Source: Haloarcula salina (GTDB taxonomy: Archaea; Halobacteriota; Halobacteria; Halobacteriales; Haloarculaceae). From it: a stretch of DNA of 64,000 bases. Made by a program: the position numbers and the translations under genes. The stretch is from contig NZ_WRXL01000002.1 in NCBI RefSeq assembly GCF_010119195.1, forward strand, positions 591,412 to 655,411, read 5' to 3'. Shown here piece by piece: positions 17,119 to 25,214 of this stretch (positions are counted from its first letter, which is position 1; every line of letters starts with the position of its first letter). A model generated the notes under the pieces. The model had not been told where the DNA came from. It made no database searches and saw only the letters and a list, made by a program, of their open reading frames with translations.

Positions 17119-17640
17119 TCAGCCGAAGATGCCCTTGAGGACGCCTCCGACGATGTTGATGACGGCCCACTTCACCTGGCTGACGGTCCCGATTCCGGAG
17201 ATGGTGATATCGTCGTCTACGACGGCGTTCTTGAACTCCGTCGCGGGGTTGCCGGACGCGATGATGCGGTCCATCGTCGCCTTGTCCGTGCTCATCTGCA
17301 TCGTGGCGTCGTCACGGGTTCCCAGCGTCAGTTCCTGCATCCGGAGGTCGTCGTCCAGGGTGAACGACACGGACGCCTCGGTTCCGTTCGCGGGGTCGTC
17401 CACGACGAGGTTCACGTTCTCGCCCTGCAACTGCCCGGCCAGGAACCCGAAATCACTCACGTCGACGTTCGCGTTGTACGTCTCGACCATCGGCCCCATG
17501 TCCTCGAACAGCTGGACGGCCCAGTCCGGCTGGTCGCTCTGTGCGACGACGGGTGTGGCGACTGCGCCGGCCGCGGCGACGACGAGCATGAGAGAGACGA
17601 CTACGCGGGCGAAATCGACTGTAGCTGGTACGTACTTCAT
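17119..17640 (-). CDS. Secreted SCP2-like protein
   Basis: 173 residues with a cleavable-looking signal peptide: a hydrophobic run at about 10-30 ending TPVVAQSDQ. The remainder resembles a sterol-carrier-protein-2-like fold, with NLVVDDPANGTEASVSFTLDDDLRM, STDKATMDRIIASGNPATEFKNAV and DDDITISGIGTVSQVKW. SCP2 domains bind hydrophobic ligands. No cysteines and no lipobox are seen. The fold call is by pattern only. A promoter-like AT-rich stretch (TATATAAAC on the minus strand, about 17644-17675) precedes it. Confidence 0.65.
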   Translation of the reverse strand: MKYVPATVDFARVVVSLMLVVAAAGAVATPVVAQSDQPDWAVQLFEDMGPMVETYNANVDVSDFGFLAGQLQGENVNLVVDDPANGTEASVSFTLDDDLRMQELTLGTRDDATMQMSTDKATMDRIIASGNPATEFKNAVVDDDITISGIGTVSQVKWAVINIVGGVLKGIFG

Positions 17641-17726
17641 AACGAATATATAAACGTTCGAATAGTATATAAAGCCGTAGTGAGCCGTGTTACACCGGTT
17701 ATTGTCCGCCTACCGGGAATAGAGTG

Positions 17727-19205
17727 TCAGATCCGGTACGTCGGCCCGTCGTCGGTGTCCTGCACTTCGACCCCGAGCGCTTCGAGTTCGTCCCGGAGGT
17801 CGTCGGCGCGGTCGTAGTTGCCCGCCTCGCGCTCCTGTTCGCGGAGTTCGAGCACGAGGTCGACCACGTCACCGGCCAGCGACACGTCGCCGCCGTCCTC
17901 GTCGCCGAAGGACAGTCCGAGTACCCCGCCGCCGAACTCCTCGTAAGTCTCGACGGCGCGTCGGAGGCCCCGGTAGTCGTACTCGTCGTGGCCGTCGACG
18001 TGCGTGTTGACCGCGGCGGTCAGGTCGAGCAGTGCCGTCGTCGCCTCGCGGGTGTTGAAGTCGTCGTTCATCGCCGCCTCGAAGTCGTCCCGGGCGGCGT
18101 CGACGGCGTTCCGGAGCGCCTCGTCGGTCACCTTCGCGTAGGCGTCCACGTCGTCACAGGCCGCGACGGCGCGCTCGTAGCCCCGCGAGAGGCGGTCCCA
18201 GCGCTCTCGGGCCTCGGCGATGGTCTCGTCGCTGTAGGTCGCCCGAGAGGTGTAGGCCGTCGACAGCAGGAAGGTTCGGAGCACGTCGGGACCGAACTCC
18301 TCGACGGCGTCGCCGACGGTGAAGTAGTTGCCCAGCGAGGAGGACATCTTCTCGTCGTCGGTCTCCAGCAGGCGGACGTGGAGCCAGTACTTCGCGAACT
18401 GCTCGCCGGTCGCCGCCTCGCTCTGGGCCACCTCGTTCTCGTGGTGTGGAAAGACGAGGTCCTGGCCGCCGACGTGGATGTCGATGGACTCGTCCAGGTG
18501 CGTCATCGACATGGCTGAGCACTCGATGTGCCACCCCGGTCGGCCCTCGCCCCACGGCGAATCCCACGTCTGGGCGGTCGCGCAGGCCTCCTCGGCCGGC
18601 GCGGCCCCGGGGTGCTGGTGCTCGGCGATGTCCTCGGGCGCGACGCCGCCTGCCTTCCAGAGCGCGAAGTCCGCCGGGTGGCGCTTCTCCCCCGCGCTCT
18701 CCTCGCCCTGGGACTCGATGTCCTCGACGGACTGGTTCGAGAGCTTGCCGTAGTCCTCGAAGCTGGTCACGTCGAAGTAGACGGAGCCGTTGGCCTCGTA
18801 GGCGTGGCCCTGTTCGAGCAGGCGCTCCACGAGGTCGATGATCTCGGGGACGTGCTCGGAGACGCGGGGGTACACCTCGGCGCGGTCGAGGTTGAGCGAG
18901 CGCATGTCCTCGATGACCTGGCGGACGTAGTGGCGGGCCACTTCGGCCTCGCTGTCGCCGTTCTCGCCGACGCGGGCGACGATCTTCTCGTTCACGTCGG
19001 TGAAGTTCTCGACGTGGCGGACGTCGTAGCCGAGCCAGTCGAGCCAGCGGCACATCACGTCGACGTGGACCCAGCCGCGGGCGTGGCCGAGGTGCGGCGG
19101 GTCGGAGGTCGTCAGGCCGCAGTAGTACAGCAGAACGGAGTCGGGGTCGCGTGGCTCGAACGGCTCCGTCTCGCCGGTCAGCGTGTTCGTCACGCGTAGC
19201 GTCAT
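17727..19205 (-). CDS. cysS: Cysteinyl-tRNA synthetase
   Basis: 492 residues. The class I signature PHLGHARGWVHVDV (HIGH) is near residue 36 and KMSSSLGN (KMSKS) near residue 273. The zinc-binding GLTTSDPPH region starts YYCGLT, and the editing-free catalytic domain and C-terminal anticodon domain complete the normal length. It charges tRNA-Cys in the cytoplasm. It is not obviously in an operon: both flanking gaps exceed 60 bp. Confidence 0.97.
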   Translation of the reverse strand: MTLRVTNTLTGETEPFEPRDPDSVLLYYCGLTTSDPPHLGHARGWVHVDVMCRWLDWLGYDVRHVENFTDVNEKIVARVGENGDSEAEVARHYVRQVIEDMRSLNLDRAEVYPRVSEHVPEIIDLVERLLEQGHAYEANGSVYFDVTSFEDYGKLSNQSVEDIESQGEESAGEKRHPADFALWKAGGVAPEDIAEHQHPGAAPAEEACATAQTWDSPWGEGRPGWHIECSAMSMTHLDESIDIHVGGQDLVFPHHENEVAQSEAATGEQFAKYWLHVRLLETDDEKMSSSLGNYFTVGDAVEEFGPDVLRTFLLSTAYTSRATYSDETIAEARERWDRLSRGYERAVAACDDVDAYAKVTDEALRNAVDAARDDFEAAMNDDFNTREATTALLDLTAAVNTHVDGHDEYDYRGLRRAVETYEEFGGGVLGLSFGDEDGGDVSLAGDVVDLVLELREQEREAGNYDRADDLRDELEALGVEVQDTDDGPTYRI

Positions 19206-19268
19206 TGTCGAACGACACTGCGCCGGGCCGCTTCAAGGCGTCGGAACGGCTCGTCGGCGCCTGCCGAT

Positions 19269-19754
19269 TCAGTTCCCGACCGCCCTTTCGACGACCCGAA
19301 GCGCGTCCGGCCCGTCGCGGCGCGCGACGACGACGACGAGCGATGCCTCGGTGACGCCGGCCGCCTCGACGGGCACGTCGGCCGTCCGCAGTCGGCCGAG
19401 CACGTCACCGAGAGCCGCTGGACCGAGGTCGCCGGCGGCGACGATGCCGGTCAACGAGCCGGCGTCCGCCGCGAACCGGGCGTCACCGACCGCGAGCACC
19501 CACTCGTCGGCCGGCTCGGCCGCGTCCGCTCGTCCCAGCCCGCTCCGCATCGACACGCGGGCGTCGGCGTCGTGAACCGGGTCGTCGGGCAGTTCCTCCG
19601 CGAATCGCCTGAGGGCCGTCGCGATGGCTTCCGCTTCGCCGTCCACGTCGAGCGTGCGCGCGGCGGCGGTGTAGTTGACGACGCCGGCTCGGAGCGCGTC
19701 GTAGAGAAACGGGCGCTCGCGGACGGCCTCGCGGGTGGCGGCTGCGAGTGACAT
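19269..19754 (-). CDS. Conserved haloarchaeal protein (DUF7523-like)
   Basis: 161 residues from ATG 19754 (MSLAAATREAVRERPFLYDALRAG). The N-terminal third is a helical unit with a predicted HTH-like VVNYTAAARTLDVDGEAEAIATALRRF. The second half (DEWVLAVGDARFAADAGSLTGIVAAGD...EASLVVVVARRDGPDALRVVERAV) looks like an ACT-type regulatory domain. A ligand-responsive regulator is plausible but unproven. It is divergent from cbiX across 84 bp. Confidence 0.7.
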   Translation of the reverse strand: MSLAAATREAVRERPFLYDALRAGVVNYTAAARTLDVDGEAEAIATALRRFAEELPDDPVHDADARVSMRSGLGRADAAEPADEWVLAVGDARFAADAGSLTGIVAAGDLGPAALGDVLGRLRTADVPVEAAGVTEASLVVVVARRDGPDALRVVERAVGN

Positions 19755-19838
19755 ATCGGAAGCCCGAGCCCGGCGGATAAAAACGTGCCCAGATGCCGCC
19801 AGCGAAGCTCCTAAGACCGGCTCGTTCCAACCGAAGGT

Positions 19839-20720
19839 ATGGACCAAGCGCTCGTCATCGCGGCCCACGGTTCCCACCTGAACGCCGAGTCGAGTACGCC
19901 GACCTACGACCACGCGGACACCATCCGGGCGACCGGCGCGTTCGCCGAGGTGCGCGAGTCGTTCTGGAAGGAGGAGCCGTCGTTCCGGGAGGTCCTGCGG
20001 ACCGTCGACGCCGAGGAGGTCTACCTCGTGCCGCTGTTCATCTCCGAGGGCTACTTCACCGAACAGGTCATCCCGCGGGAGTTCCGCCTCGACGACTGGG
20101 ACCCAGAGCTGTGGGACTCCGACGGCACGAGCGCCACGACTGCGACACTGACCGCCGGCGACACGGGCCAGACCGTCCACTACTGCGGCCCGGTCGGGAC
20201 CCACGACACCATGAGCGACGTGATCGTCCAGCGGGCCCAGTCCGTCACGGGCGACTCCGACGTGGGCGAGGGGTTCGGTCTGGCCGTCGTCGGGCACGGG
20301 ACCGAGCGCAACGAGAACTCCGCGAAGGCCATCCAGTACCACGCCGACCGCATCCGCGACCGCGATCGCTTCGACGAGGTCCAGTCGCTGTTCATGGACG
20401 AGGAGCCGGAGGTCGACGACGTGACCGAGCACTTCGAGAGCGACGACATCGTCGTGGTCCCGCTGTTCATCGCCGACGGCTTCCACACGCAGGAAGACAT
20501 CCCCGAGGACATGGGGCTGACCGACGACTACCGGACCGGCTACGACGTGCCGACGACCGTCGACGGCCACGACATCTGGTACGCCGGGGCCGTCGGCACG
20601 GAGCCGCTGATGGCCGACGTGGTGCTCGAACGGGCCGCCGACGCGGGGGCCGACGTGAGCGCAGCCATCGAGCAGGTACGCGAGGAGACCGGCGGCGTGC
20701 GGCCGGCGACCGGCGACTGA
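19839..20720 (+). CDS. cbiX: CbiX sirohydrochlorin cobaltochelatase (two-domain)
   Basis: 293 residues containing two CbiX-like halves. The first starts LVIAAHGSHLNAESSTP (catalytic His about residue 10) and the second LAVVGHGTERNENSAKA near residue 150. Each is followed by a conserved strand, VYLVPLFISEGYFTEQVIP and VVVPLFIADGFHTQEDIP. The family inserts Co2+ into sirohydrochlorin in anaerobic-type cobalamin synthesis; ferrochelatase activity in siroheme synthesis is an alternative. It is followed 96 bp later by the DR2241-like Fe-S protein gene, a pairing common in haloarchaea. Confidence 0.92.
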   Translation: MDQALVIAAHGSHLNAESSTPTYDHADTIRATGAFAEVRESFWKEEPSFREVLRTVDAEEVYLVPLFISEGYFTEQVIPREFRLDDWDPELWDSDGTSATTATLTAGDTGQTVHYCGPVGTHDTMSDVIVQRAQSVTGDSDVGEGFGLAVVGHGTERNENSAKAIQYHADRIRDRDRFDEVQSLFMDEEPEVDDVTEHFESDDIVVVPLFIADGFHTQEDIPEDMGLTDDYRTGYDVPTTVDGHDIWYAGAVGTEPLMADVVLERAADAGADVSAAIEQVREETGGVRPATGD

Positions 20721-20816
20721 GGCGGACCGCTGTCCGTCCGCCGGGTCGTCGTCGTTGGCCCCGGCAGAGCGGAGCGGAACCAGCCGACTTTTGCCCGCCG
20801 AGCCCCGATTCGGCGT

Positions 20817-21893
20817 ATGGACGGCGAGTACGTGGACGCGCTGGTGGACACCGCCCCGGACGGGATCGACTTCGACGACCTCCACGTGGACCGCGACCCC
20901 GACGGGTACGCGTTCCGGACGCCGGCGGCGACCCACACCGGTATCGACGAGGAGACGCTCCGCGAGGTGGCGGCGGACTCGCCGTACGTCCGAAACTGGT
21001 ACTTCTGGCACGCCGTCGCGCCCCAGAAGGACGACCACTGGGCGTTCCTGCGCTGGCTCGAAGGGGCCGACGAACGCGGCGTCACCGAGCGGTACGACGC
21101 GCTCTCGGACGGCGTCGCGGCGACGTGGGGCCAGCTCCACCTGCGCGTCGAACTGACCGGGGGCGAGCGTCGGTATCACGTTCGACACGTAGCCGACGCC
21201 GACACGGATTCGGAAGACCTCGCCAAGCACGACGAGCCGCTCGACGCGCGCGACCTCGCCAAGCACGACGACGACGGTCAGTACCGCCCGCTCAAGACCG
21301 CGCCGTCCCTGCGGACCGGCTGGGCGTTCCCGGACCTGACCGCCGCCGAACTGGTCGCGACCGTCGACGCCTTCTATCCGGCGACGATCGCGAACTGGCA
21401 CCGCGAGCGCGAGGGCGACCTCGACGTGAGCCACTGGCGCGACACCGTCTCCCGCCAGACGGGCATCTACGGCGTCGTCGACACCTGGGACCGCGGCGAC
21501 GGCCACGAGCACGTCGACTGGGTCGCCGAGGCCTGCTGTGACGACTCCCAGTGTCTCAAGCGACGCGAGTGGCAGTACGACGACGAGACGGATCTCGACG
21601 TGGACGGCGGCTCGGGGACGTTCCCCTGCCGCGAGCCCTGCTCGCTGGTCATCGCCGCCGCCCGCAAGTGGACGAAGCTCGAAGGCGAGGCGACGCGGAC
21701 CTACGAGTTCGAGCTGACGCCGAGCGAGAAGGAGCAACTCGAAGCGGTCATCGACGCCGTCGCCGACGGCGAGGCCGACGACATCCGCGAGGCCGACATC
21801 TACGAGGGGGCGAACCGCTACCGGGTCCGGTACCTCAGGGCGAAGCTGTTCGACGAGGACGGGAATCTCGCGGGCGTCGAGACGGACGACTGA
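20817..21893 (+). CDS. DR2241 family Fe-S protein
   Basis: 358 residues. The N-terminal two-thirds match the DR2241-type domain. A Cys-rich patch follows: EACCDDSQCLKRREW (about residues 239-253) and FPCREPCSLVIAAARKW (about 271-287), which can ligate a 4Fe-4S cluster. It is next to cbiX, and DR2241-like proteins with CbiX recur in cobalamin clusters, so a redox or chelation role in corrin or siroheme metabolism is likely (inference). The precise reaction is unknown. Confidence 0.85.
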   Translation: MDGEYVDALVDTAPDGIDFDDLHVDRDPDGYAFRTPAATHTGIDEETLREVAADSPYVRNWYFWHAVAPQKDDHWAFLRWLEGADERGVTERYDALSDGVAATWGQLHLRVELTGGERRYHVRHVADADTDSEDLAKHDEPLDARDLAKHDDDGQYRPLKTAPSLRTGWAFPDLTAAELVATVDAFYPATIANWHREREGDLDVSHWRDTVSRQTGIYGVVDTWDRGDGHEHVDWVAEACCDDSQCLKRREWQYDDETDLDVDGGSGTFPCREPCSLVIAAARKWTKLEGEATRTYEFELTPSEKEQLEAVIDAVADGEADDIREADIYEGANRYRVRYLRAKLFDEDGNLAGVETDD

Positions 21894-21934
21894 GCGGGAG
21901 CGGCGGCGGGGACCCCCTCGCGCGTCGCCGTGGA

Positions 21935-22498
21935 CTATCGCACGACGGTGAGATACAGCGCGCCCAGCGCGCCGGCCACCACGATCAGGACGCCGAGGGT
22001 GAGGAGGAAATCGCTCGTGAGCGCCAGCGTCAGCAGGCCGACGACGAGCGCGAGGACGCCGCCACCGGCGGCGAACAGCGTCTCCGTCGACAGTACCTCC
22101 AGAAGTGGTTCGGACTCCGTCTCGGTCTTCGGCTGGGGCTTCGCCAGTTCCTCGTCGACGATGACCGGTTCGTTCTCCGGCCCCCCTTCGGGGACGACGA
22201 CGTCGACGTAGCGCGTCTCCGCGCCGTAGGCGGTCACGACCTTGAGCTTCCCGCGCACCGGTCCGTCGCCGTCGACGGTCACCCGGATGCGGCGCTCGCT
22301 GTCGGCCTCGATGTGGTGGTTCGCGGCGTCGATGGACGCGACCGACGAGAGCGCGTCGTCGAGGTGGAGGTGGACGTGGAGGGACTCGCCGTGGTTGACG
22401 ACGTCCACGTCGAAACTCCCTGTCGCGTCGAACTCGTGTGGGACCTCCAGGCTGTGGATGCCGGTCCGATTGACGTGCACGGGCAGGGAGTCAGGCAC
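21935..22498 (-). CDS. Conserved membrane-anchored protein (DUF7524-like)
   Basis: 187 residues with a GTG start (MPDSLPVHVNRTG). The first ~120 residues are a predicted beta-sandwich (VDVVNHGESLHVHLHLDDAL...IRVTVDGDGPVRGKLKVVTAYGAETRYVDV). An acidic linker follows, then two C-terminal hydrophobic helices (about 134-158 and 163-185). It resembles a BatD-like or COG1470-like beta domain tethered to the membrane. No enzyme motif is seen. Confidence 0.7.
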   Translation of the reverse strand: MPDSLPVHVNRTGIHSLEVPHEFDATGSFDVDVVNHGESLHVHLHLDDALSSVASIDAANHHIEADSERRIRVTVDGDGPVRGKLKVVTAYGAETRYVDVVVPEGGPENEPVIVDEELAKPQPKTETESEPLLEVLSTETLFAAGGGVLALVVGLLTLALTSDFLLTLGVLIVVAGALGALYLTVVR

Positions 22499-22598
22499 GG
22501 ACCTGTCTGCACGGGGCGAGGAGAAAAAGGTTCATACTGTTGACTGTCTCCCGTCGAGACGACCGTCGTTCGACCGGCGGGCTCCGTCAGGGACGGCC

Positions 22599-22793
22599 TC
22601 ACGCCGGCGCTTCGTCGCGCATGTCCGGCGGGAGCAGGTTCGGGATGCCGTCCTCGATGGGGAACGACTCGCCGCACTCGGTACAGACCAGCTCGCCCGA
22701 GATGATCTCGCCGTCCTCGCGCTCGGTCACGTCCAGGTCGAGGTCGTGTTTGTCCAGAGGGCAGCAGATAATCTCCATCAGGTCCTCTTTCAT
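22599..22793 (-). CDS. Trm112-like zinc-binding protein
   Basis: 64 residues from ATG 22793 (MKEDLMEIICCPLDKHDLDL). Four conserved cysteines in CCPLD and CTECG, and the C-terminal FPIEDGIPNLLPPDMRD, match the Trm112/YcaR family. Trm112 activates methyltransferases that modify tRNA, rRNA and release factors; several partners are known in Haloferax. The start was chosen because it gives the family's standard length. Confidence 0.93.
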   Translation of the reverse strand: MKEDLMEIICCPLDKHDLDLDVTEREDGEIISGELVCTECGESFPIEDGIPNLLPPDMRDEAPA

Positions 22794-22962
22794 ACGCTGG
22801 GCCAGGTCCGGCGGTCGCAAAAGTCTGCCGCTCTCGCGTGCCCGGGGTCCCGCAGTGCCGCTCGCGGCTCAACGACTCCGGCCGACCCCGAATACTGACC
22901 GTCTCGTCGCCGCCTTGCCGCCACCAGCATGCATTATCCGACGTGGGACGGACCGACCTGGT

Positions 22963-23325
22963 ATGGCCGAGGACACCCTGTACGACCGACTGGGAGGCGA
23001 CGAGGGACTCGAAGCGGTCGTCGACGACTTCTACGAGCGCGTGCTGGCCGACGACGACCTGCGCGAGTACTTCGAGGACACCGACATGGAGGCGCTGCGC
23101 GACCACCAGCGGGCGTTCCTGACGATGGTCACCGGCGGGCCGACGACCTACGACGGCGACGACATGCGGGCGGCCCACGCCCACCTCGATCTGTCGGTGG
23201 CCGACTTCGAGGGGGTCGCGGGCCACCTCGGCGACGCGCTCCGGGCGGCGGGCGTTTCCGAGGCCGACCGAGAGGCGGTGCTGTCGGCTGTCGCGGATCT
23301 CGAAGCCGACGTGTTGAACCGATAA
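22963..23325 (+). CDS. Group I truncated haemoglobin
   Basis: 120 residues. TLYDRLGGDEGLEAVVDDFYERVLADDDL matches helices A-B with the B10-region FY pair. The HQRAFLTMVTGGPTTYDG segment carries the E-helix region, and RAAHAHLDLSVADF holds the proximal haem His (H72 or H74). Group I truncated globins bind O2 and NO and may detoxify NO or nitrite. It is convergent with purA with 14 bp between the stops. Confidence 0.94.
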   Translation: MAEDTLYDRLGGDEGLEAVVDDFYERVLADDDLREYFEDTDMEALRDHQRAFLTMVTGGPTTYDGDDMRAAHAHLDLSVADFEGVAGHLGDALRAAGVSEADREAVLSAVADLEADVLNR

Positions 23326-23339
23326 GAAGCGACGAGCGG

Positions 23340-24716
23340 CTAGAACGGCTGTTCTCTGACGATGGTCTCGCCGCGGCCGGGGCCGACGCCGATGGCGTAG
23401 GCCGGCGTGTCGAGTTCGTCCTCGATGTACTCGACGTAGGCCTTCGCGTTCTCCGGCAGCGCGTCGTATCCCTCGTCGGCGACGGCCTGCCAGTCGGCCT
23501 CGGGCCAGCCGTCGAACGAGCGGACGTTCGCCTCACAGCGGGCCCACTGTTCGGTGGTCGCGGGCATCGACGCCAGTTCCTCGCCGTCGAGCGTGTAGGT
23601 GTGACCGACCTTCACCTCGTCGAGGCCGGCGAGCACGTCGAGGTGGTTGATGGCGATGCCGGTGAAGCCGGAGACGCGCGTCGAGTGCCGGAGCATCGGC
23701 AGGTCGAGCCAGCCGACCCGTCGCGGCCGTCCGGTGACCGTGCCGTACTCGCCCCCTTCCTCGCGGATGTAGTTCGCCAGCTCCTCGTTCTCGCCCTCGC
23801 CCTGCTCGTCGTAGCCGGGCGTGTCGCCGACGACGCCGCCGAGTTCGGTCGGGAGCGGGCCGCTGCCCACGCGCGTGAGGTACGCCTTGACGATGCCGAT
23901 GATCTCGCCGCCGCCGACGACGCCGGGGCTGAGCCCGGTCCCGGTCGCCGCGCCGCCCGCGGTCGGGTTCGAGGAGGTGACGTACGGGTAGTTCCCGTGG
24001 TCGATGTCGATTATCGTCCCCTGTGCGCCCTCCAGCATGACGTTCTGGCCCTCGTCGATGGCGGCCGAGAGGAACGCACCAGCGTTGACGGTCATGTCCT
24101 CGGCCTCGAAGCGGCGGCCGAAGTCGCGGAACTCCTCGAAGAGCGCGTCGACGTCGAGGGCGTCCGGGTCCTCCAGGTCGTCCACGTCGAGGCCGTAGAC
24201 GTCCTCGACGACGGCGCGCTTCTGGGGCACGACGTACTCCAGGCGCTCGCGCAGCACGTCGGGGTCGAGCAGGTCGCCGACGCGAACCCCGCGCCGGCCG
24301 GCCTTGTCCTCGTAGGTCGGCCCGATGCCGCGGCCGGTGGTCCCGACCTCCTGGTCGGACTCGCTCTTGACCTCCTCCTCGATGCCGTCGAGCACCCGGT
24401 GAAACGGGAGAATGACGTGTGCCCGTTCGGCGATGCGGACGTCTGGGTCGAGGCCGCGGTCCTGCAGCGTGTCGATCTCGTCGAACAGCGTTCGCGGATT
24501 GACGACGCACCCGTTGCCGAGTACGCCGACCTTGCCGCGGATGGCTCCGCTCGGAACCAGCGAGAGCTTGTACTCCTCGCCCTCGTGGACGACGGTGTGG
24601 CCGGCGTTATCGCCGCCCTGATAGCGCGCGACGACGTCCACGTCGTCGCCGTACAGGTCGACGATGCCGCCCTTCCCCTCGTCGCCGAGCTGTGAGCCGA
24701 CGATGGTTACGGTCAT
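23340..24716 (-). CDS. purA: Adenylosuccinate synthetase
   Basis: 458 residues. The GTP-binding N-terminus VGSQLGDEGKGGIVDLYGDD and the catalytic Asp and His (GDEGKG, NAGHTVVHEG) are intact. GRGIGPTYEDKAGRRGVRVGDL, the LEGAQGTIIDIDHGNYPYVTSSN segment and the GRPRRVGWLDLPMLRHSTRVSG segment identify it beyond doubt. It converts IMP, aspartate and GTP to adenylosuccinate. It stands alone on its strand, divergent from a small wHTH gene. Confidence 0.98.
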   Translation of the reverse strand: MTVTIVGSQLGDEGKGGIVDLYGDDVDVVARYQGGDNAGHTVVHEGEEYKLSLVPSGAIRGKVGVLGNGCVVNPRTLFDEIDTLQDRGLDPDVRIAERAHVILPFHRVLDGIEEEVKSESDQEVGTTGRGIGPTYEDKAGRRGVRVGDLLDPDVLRERLEYVVPQKRAVVEDVYGLDVDDLEDPDALDVDALFEEFRDFGRRFEAEDMTVNAGAFLSAAIDEGQNVMLEGAQGTIIDIDHGNYPYVTSSNPTAGGAATGTGLSPGVVGGGEIIGIVKAYLTRVGSGPLPTELGGVVGDTPGYDEQGEGENEELANYIREEGGEYGTVTGRPRRVGWLDLPMLRHSTRVSGFTGIAINHLDVLAGLDEVKVGHTYTLDGEELASMPATTEQWARCEANVRSFDGWPEADWQAVADEGYDALPENAKAYVEYIEDELDTPAYAIGVGPGRGETIVREQPF

Positions 24717-24859
24717 CGCACGGACCTTCCAGCCTCCGTGATAAACAGATTACGGTCCGCACACGTCACCCTCGCCAGCAGTCCCCATGTGAACCGTTAC
24801 GACGCCTTTAATACGCACCTGTTTGAAGTAAAAACCGGTAAAGGCGGGTGTGTGAGGGG

Positions 24860-24896
24860 AACATTTAAATCCCGCAAACACAAGTTAACAATTGCC
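24860..24896 (+). promoter_or_regulatory. TATA box and BRE-like element of the wHTH gene
   Basis: GAACATTTAAATCC lies with its TTTAAAT core at 24864-24870, 27-33 bp before the ATG at 24897. This spacing is what haloarchaeal leaderless transcripts show. No Shine-Dalgarno sequence lies between the box and the start codon. Confidence 0.6.
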
Positions 24897-25202
24897 ATGA
24901 TAGACAGGCTTGAAAAGGAAGTCGACATGCTGGAGCGCCACTTGCAGGTGCTGCGCATGGTTATTGAGAACGAGCCTATCGGTATCGTGAAGATGTCGAA
25001 CGAGACGGGCTACCCGCACCACAAGGTGCGCTACTCCCTTCGCGTCCTCGAGGAGGAGAACCTCATCGAGCCCTCCAGTCAGGGCGCGATCACCACCGAA
25101 CAGACCGGTGAGTTCGTCGACGATCTCGACGAGAAGATCGACGAGATCATCGAGAAGCTCGAAGGCATGAAAATCGAAGACGCGGCCGAGATCGAAGGCT
25201 AA
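24897..25202 (+). CDS. Winged-helix DNA-binding protein, leaderless
   Basis: 101 residues from ATG 24897. It begins with a coiled-coil helix (MIDRLEKEVDMLERHLQVLRMV), then a wHTH (PIGIVKMSNETGYPHHKVRYSLRVLEEENLIEPS), and ends in a second helical coil (DDLDEKIDEIIEKLEGMKIED). A TATA box TTTAAAT at 24864-24870, about 30 bp before the ATG, supports this start and a leaderless mRNA. The longer in-frame extension to 24738 would cross the promoter. Small conserved regulator; targets are unknown. Confidence 0.88.
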   Translation: MIDRLEKEVDMLERHLQVLRMVIENEPIGIVKMSNETGYPHHKVRYSLRVLEEENLIEPSSQGAITTEQTGEFVDDLDEKIDEIIEKLEGMKIEDAAEIEG

Positions 25203-25214
25203 CCTCTTCTCCGT

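Noticed and set aside
24738..24896. Upstream extension of the wHTH gene to 24738
   Set aside because: It would place the TATA box inside the coding region; the internal ATG at 24897 matches a leaderless transcript and the conserved start of the protein.
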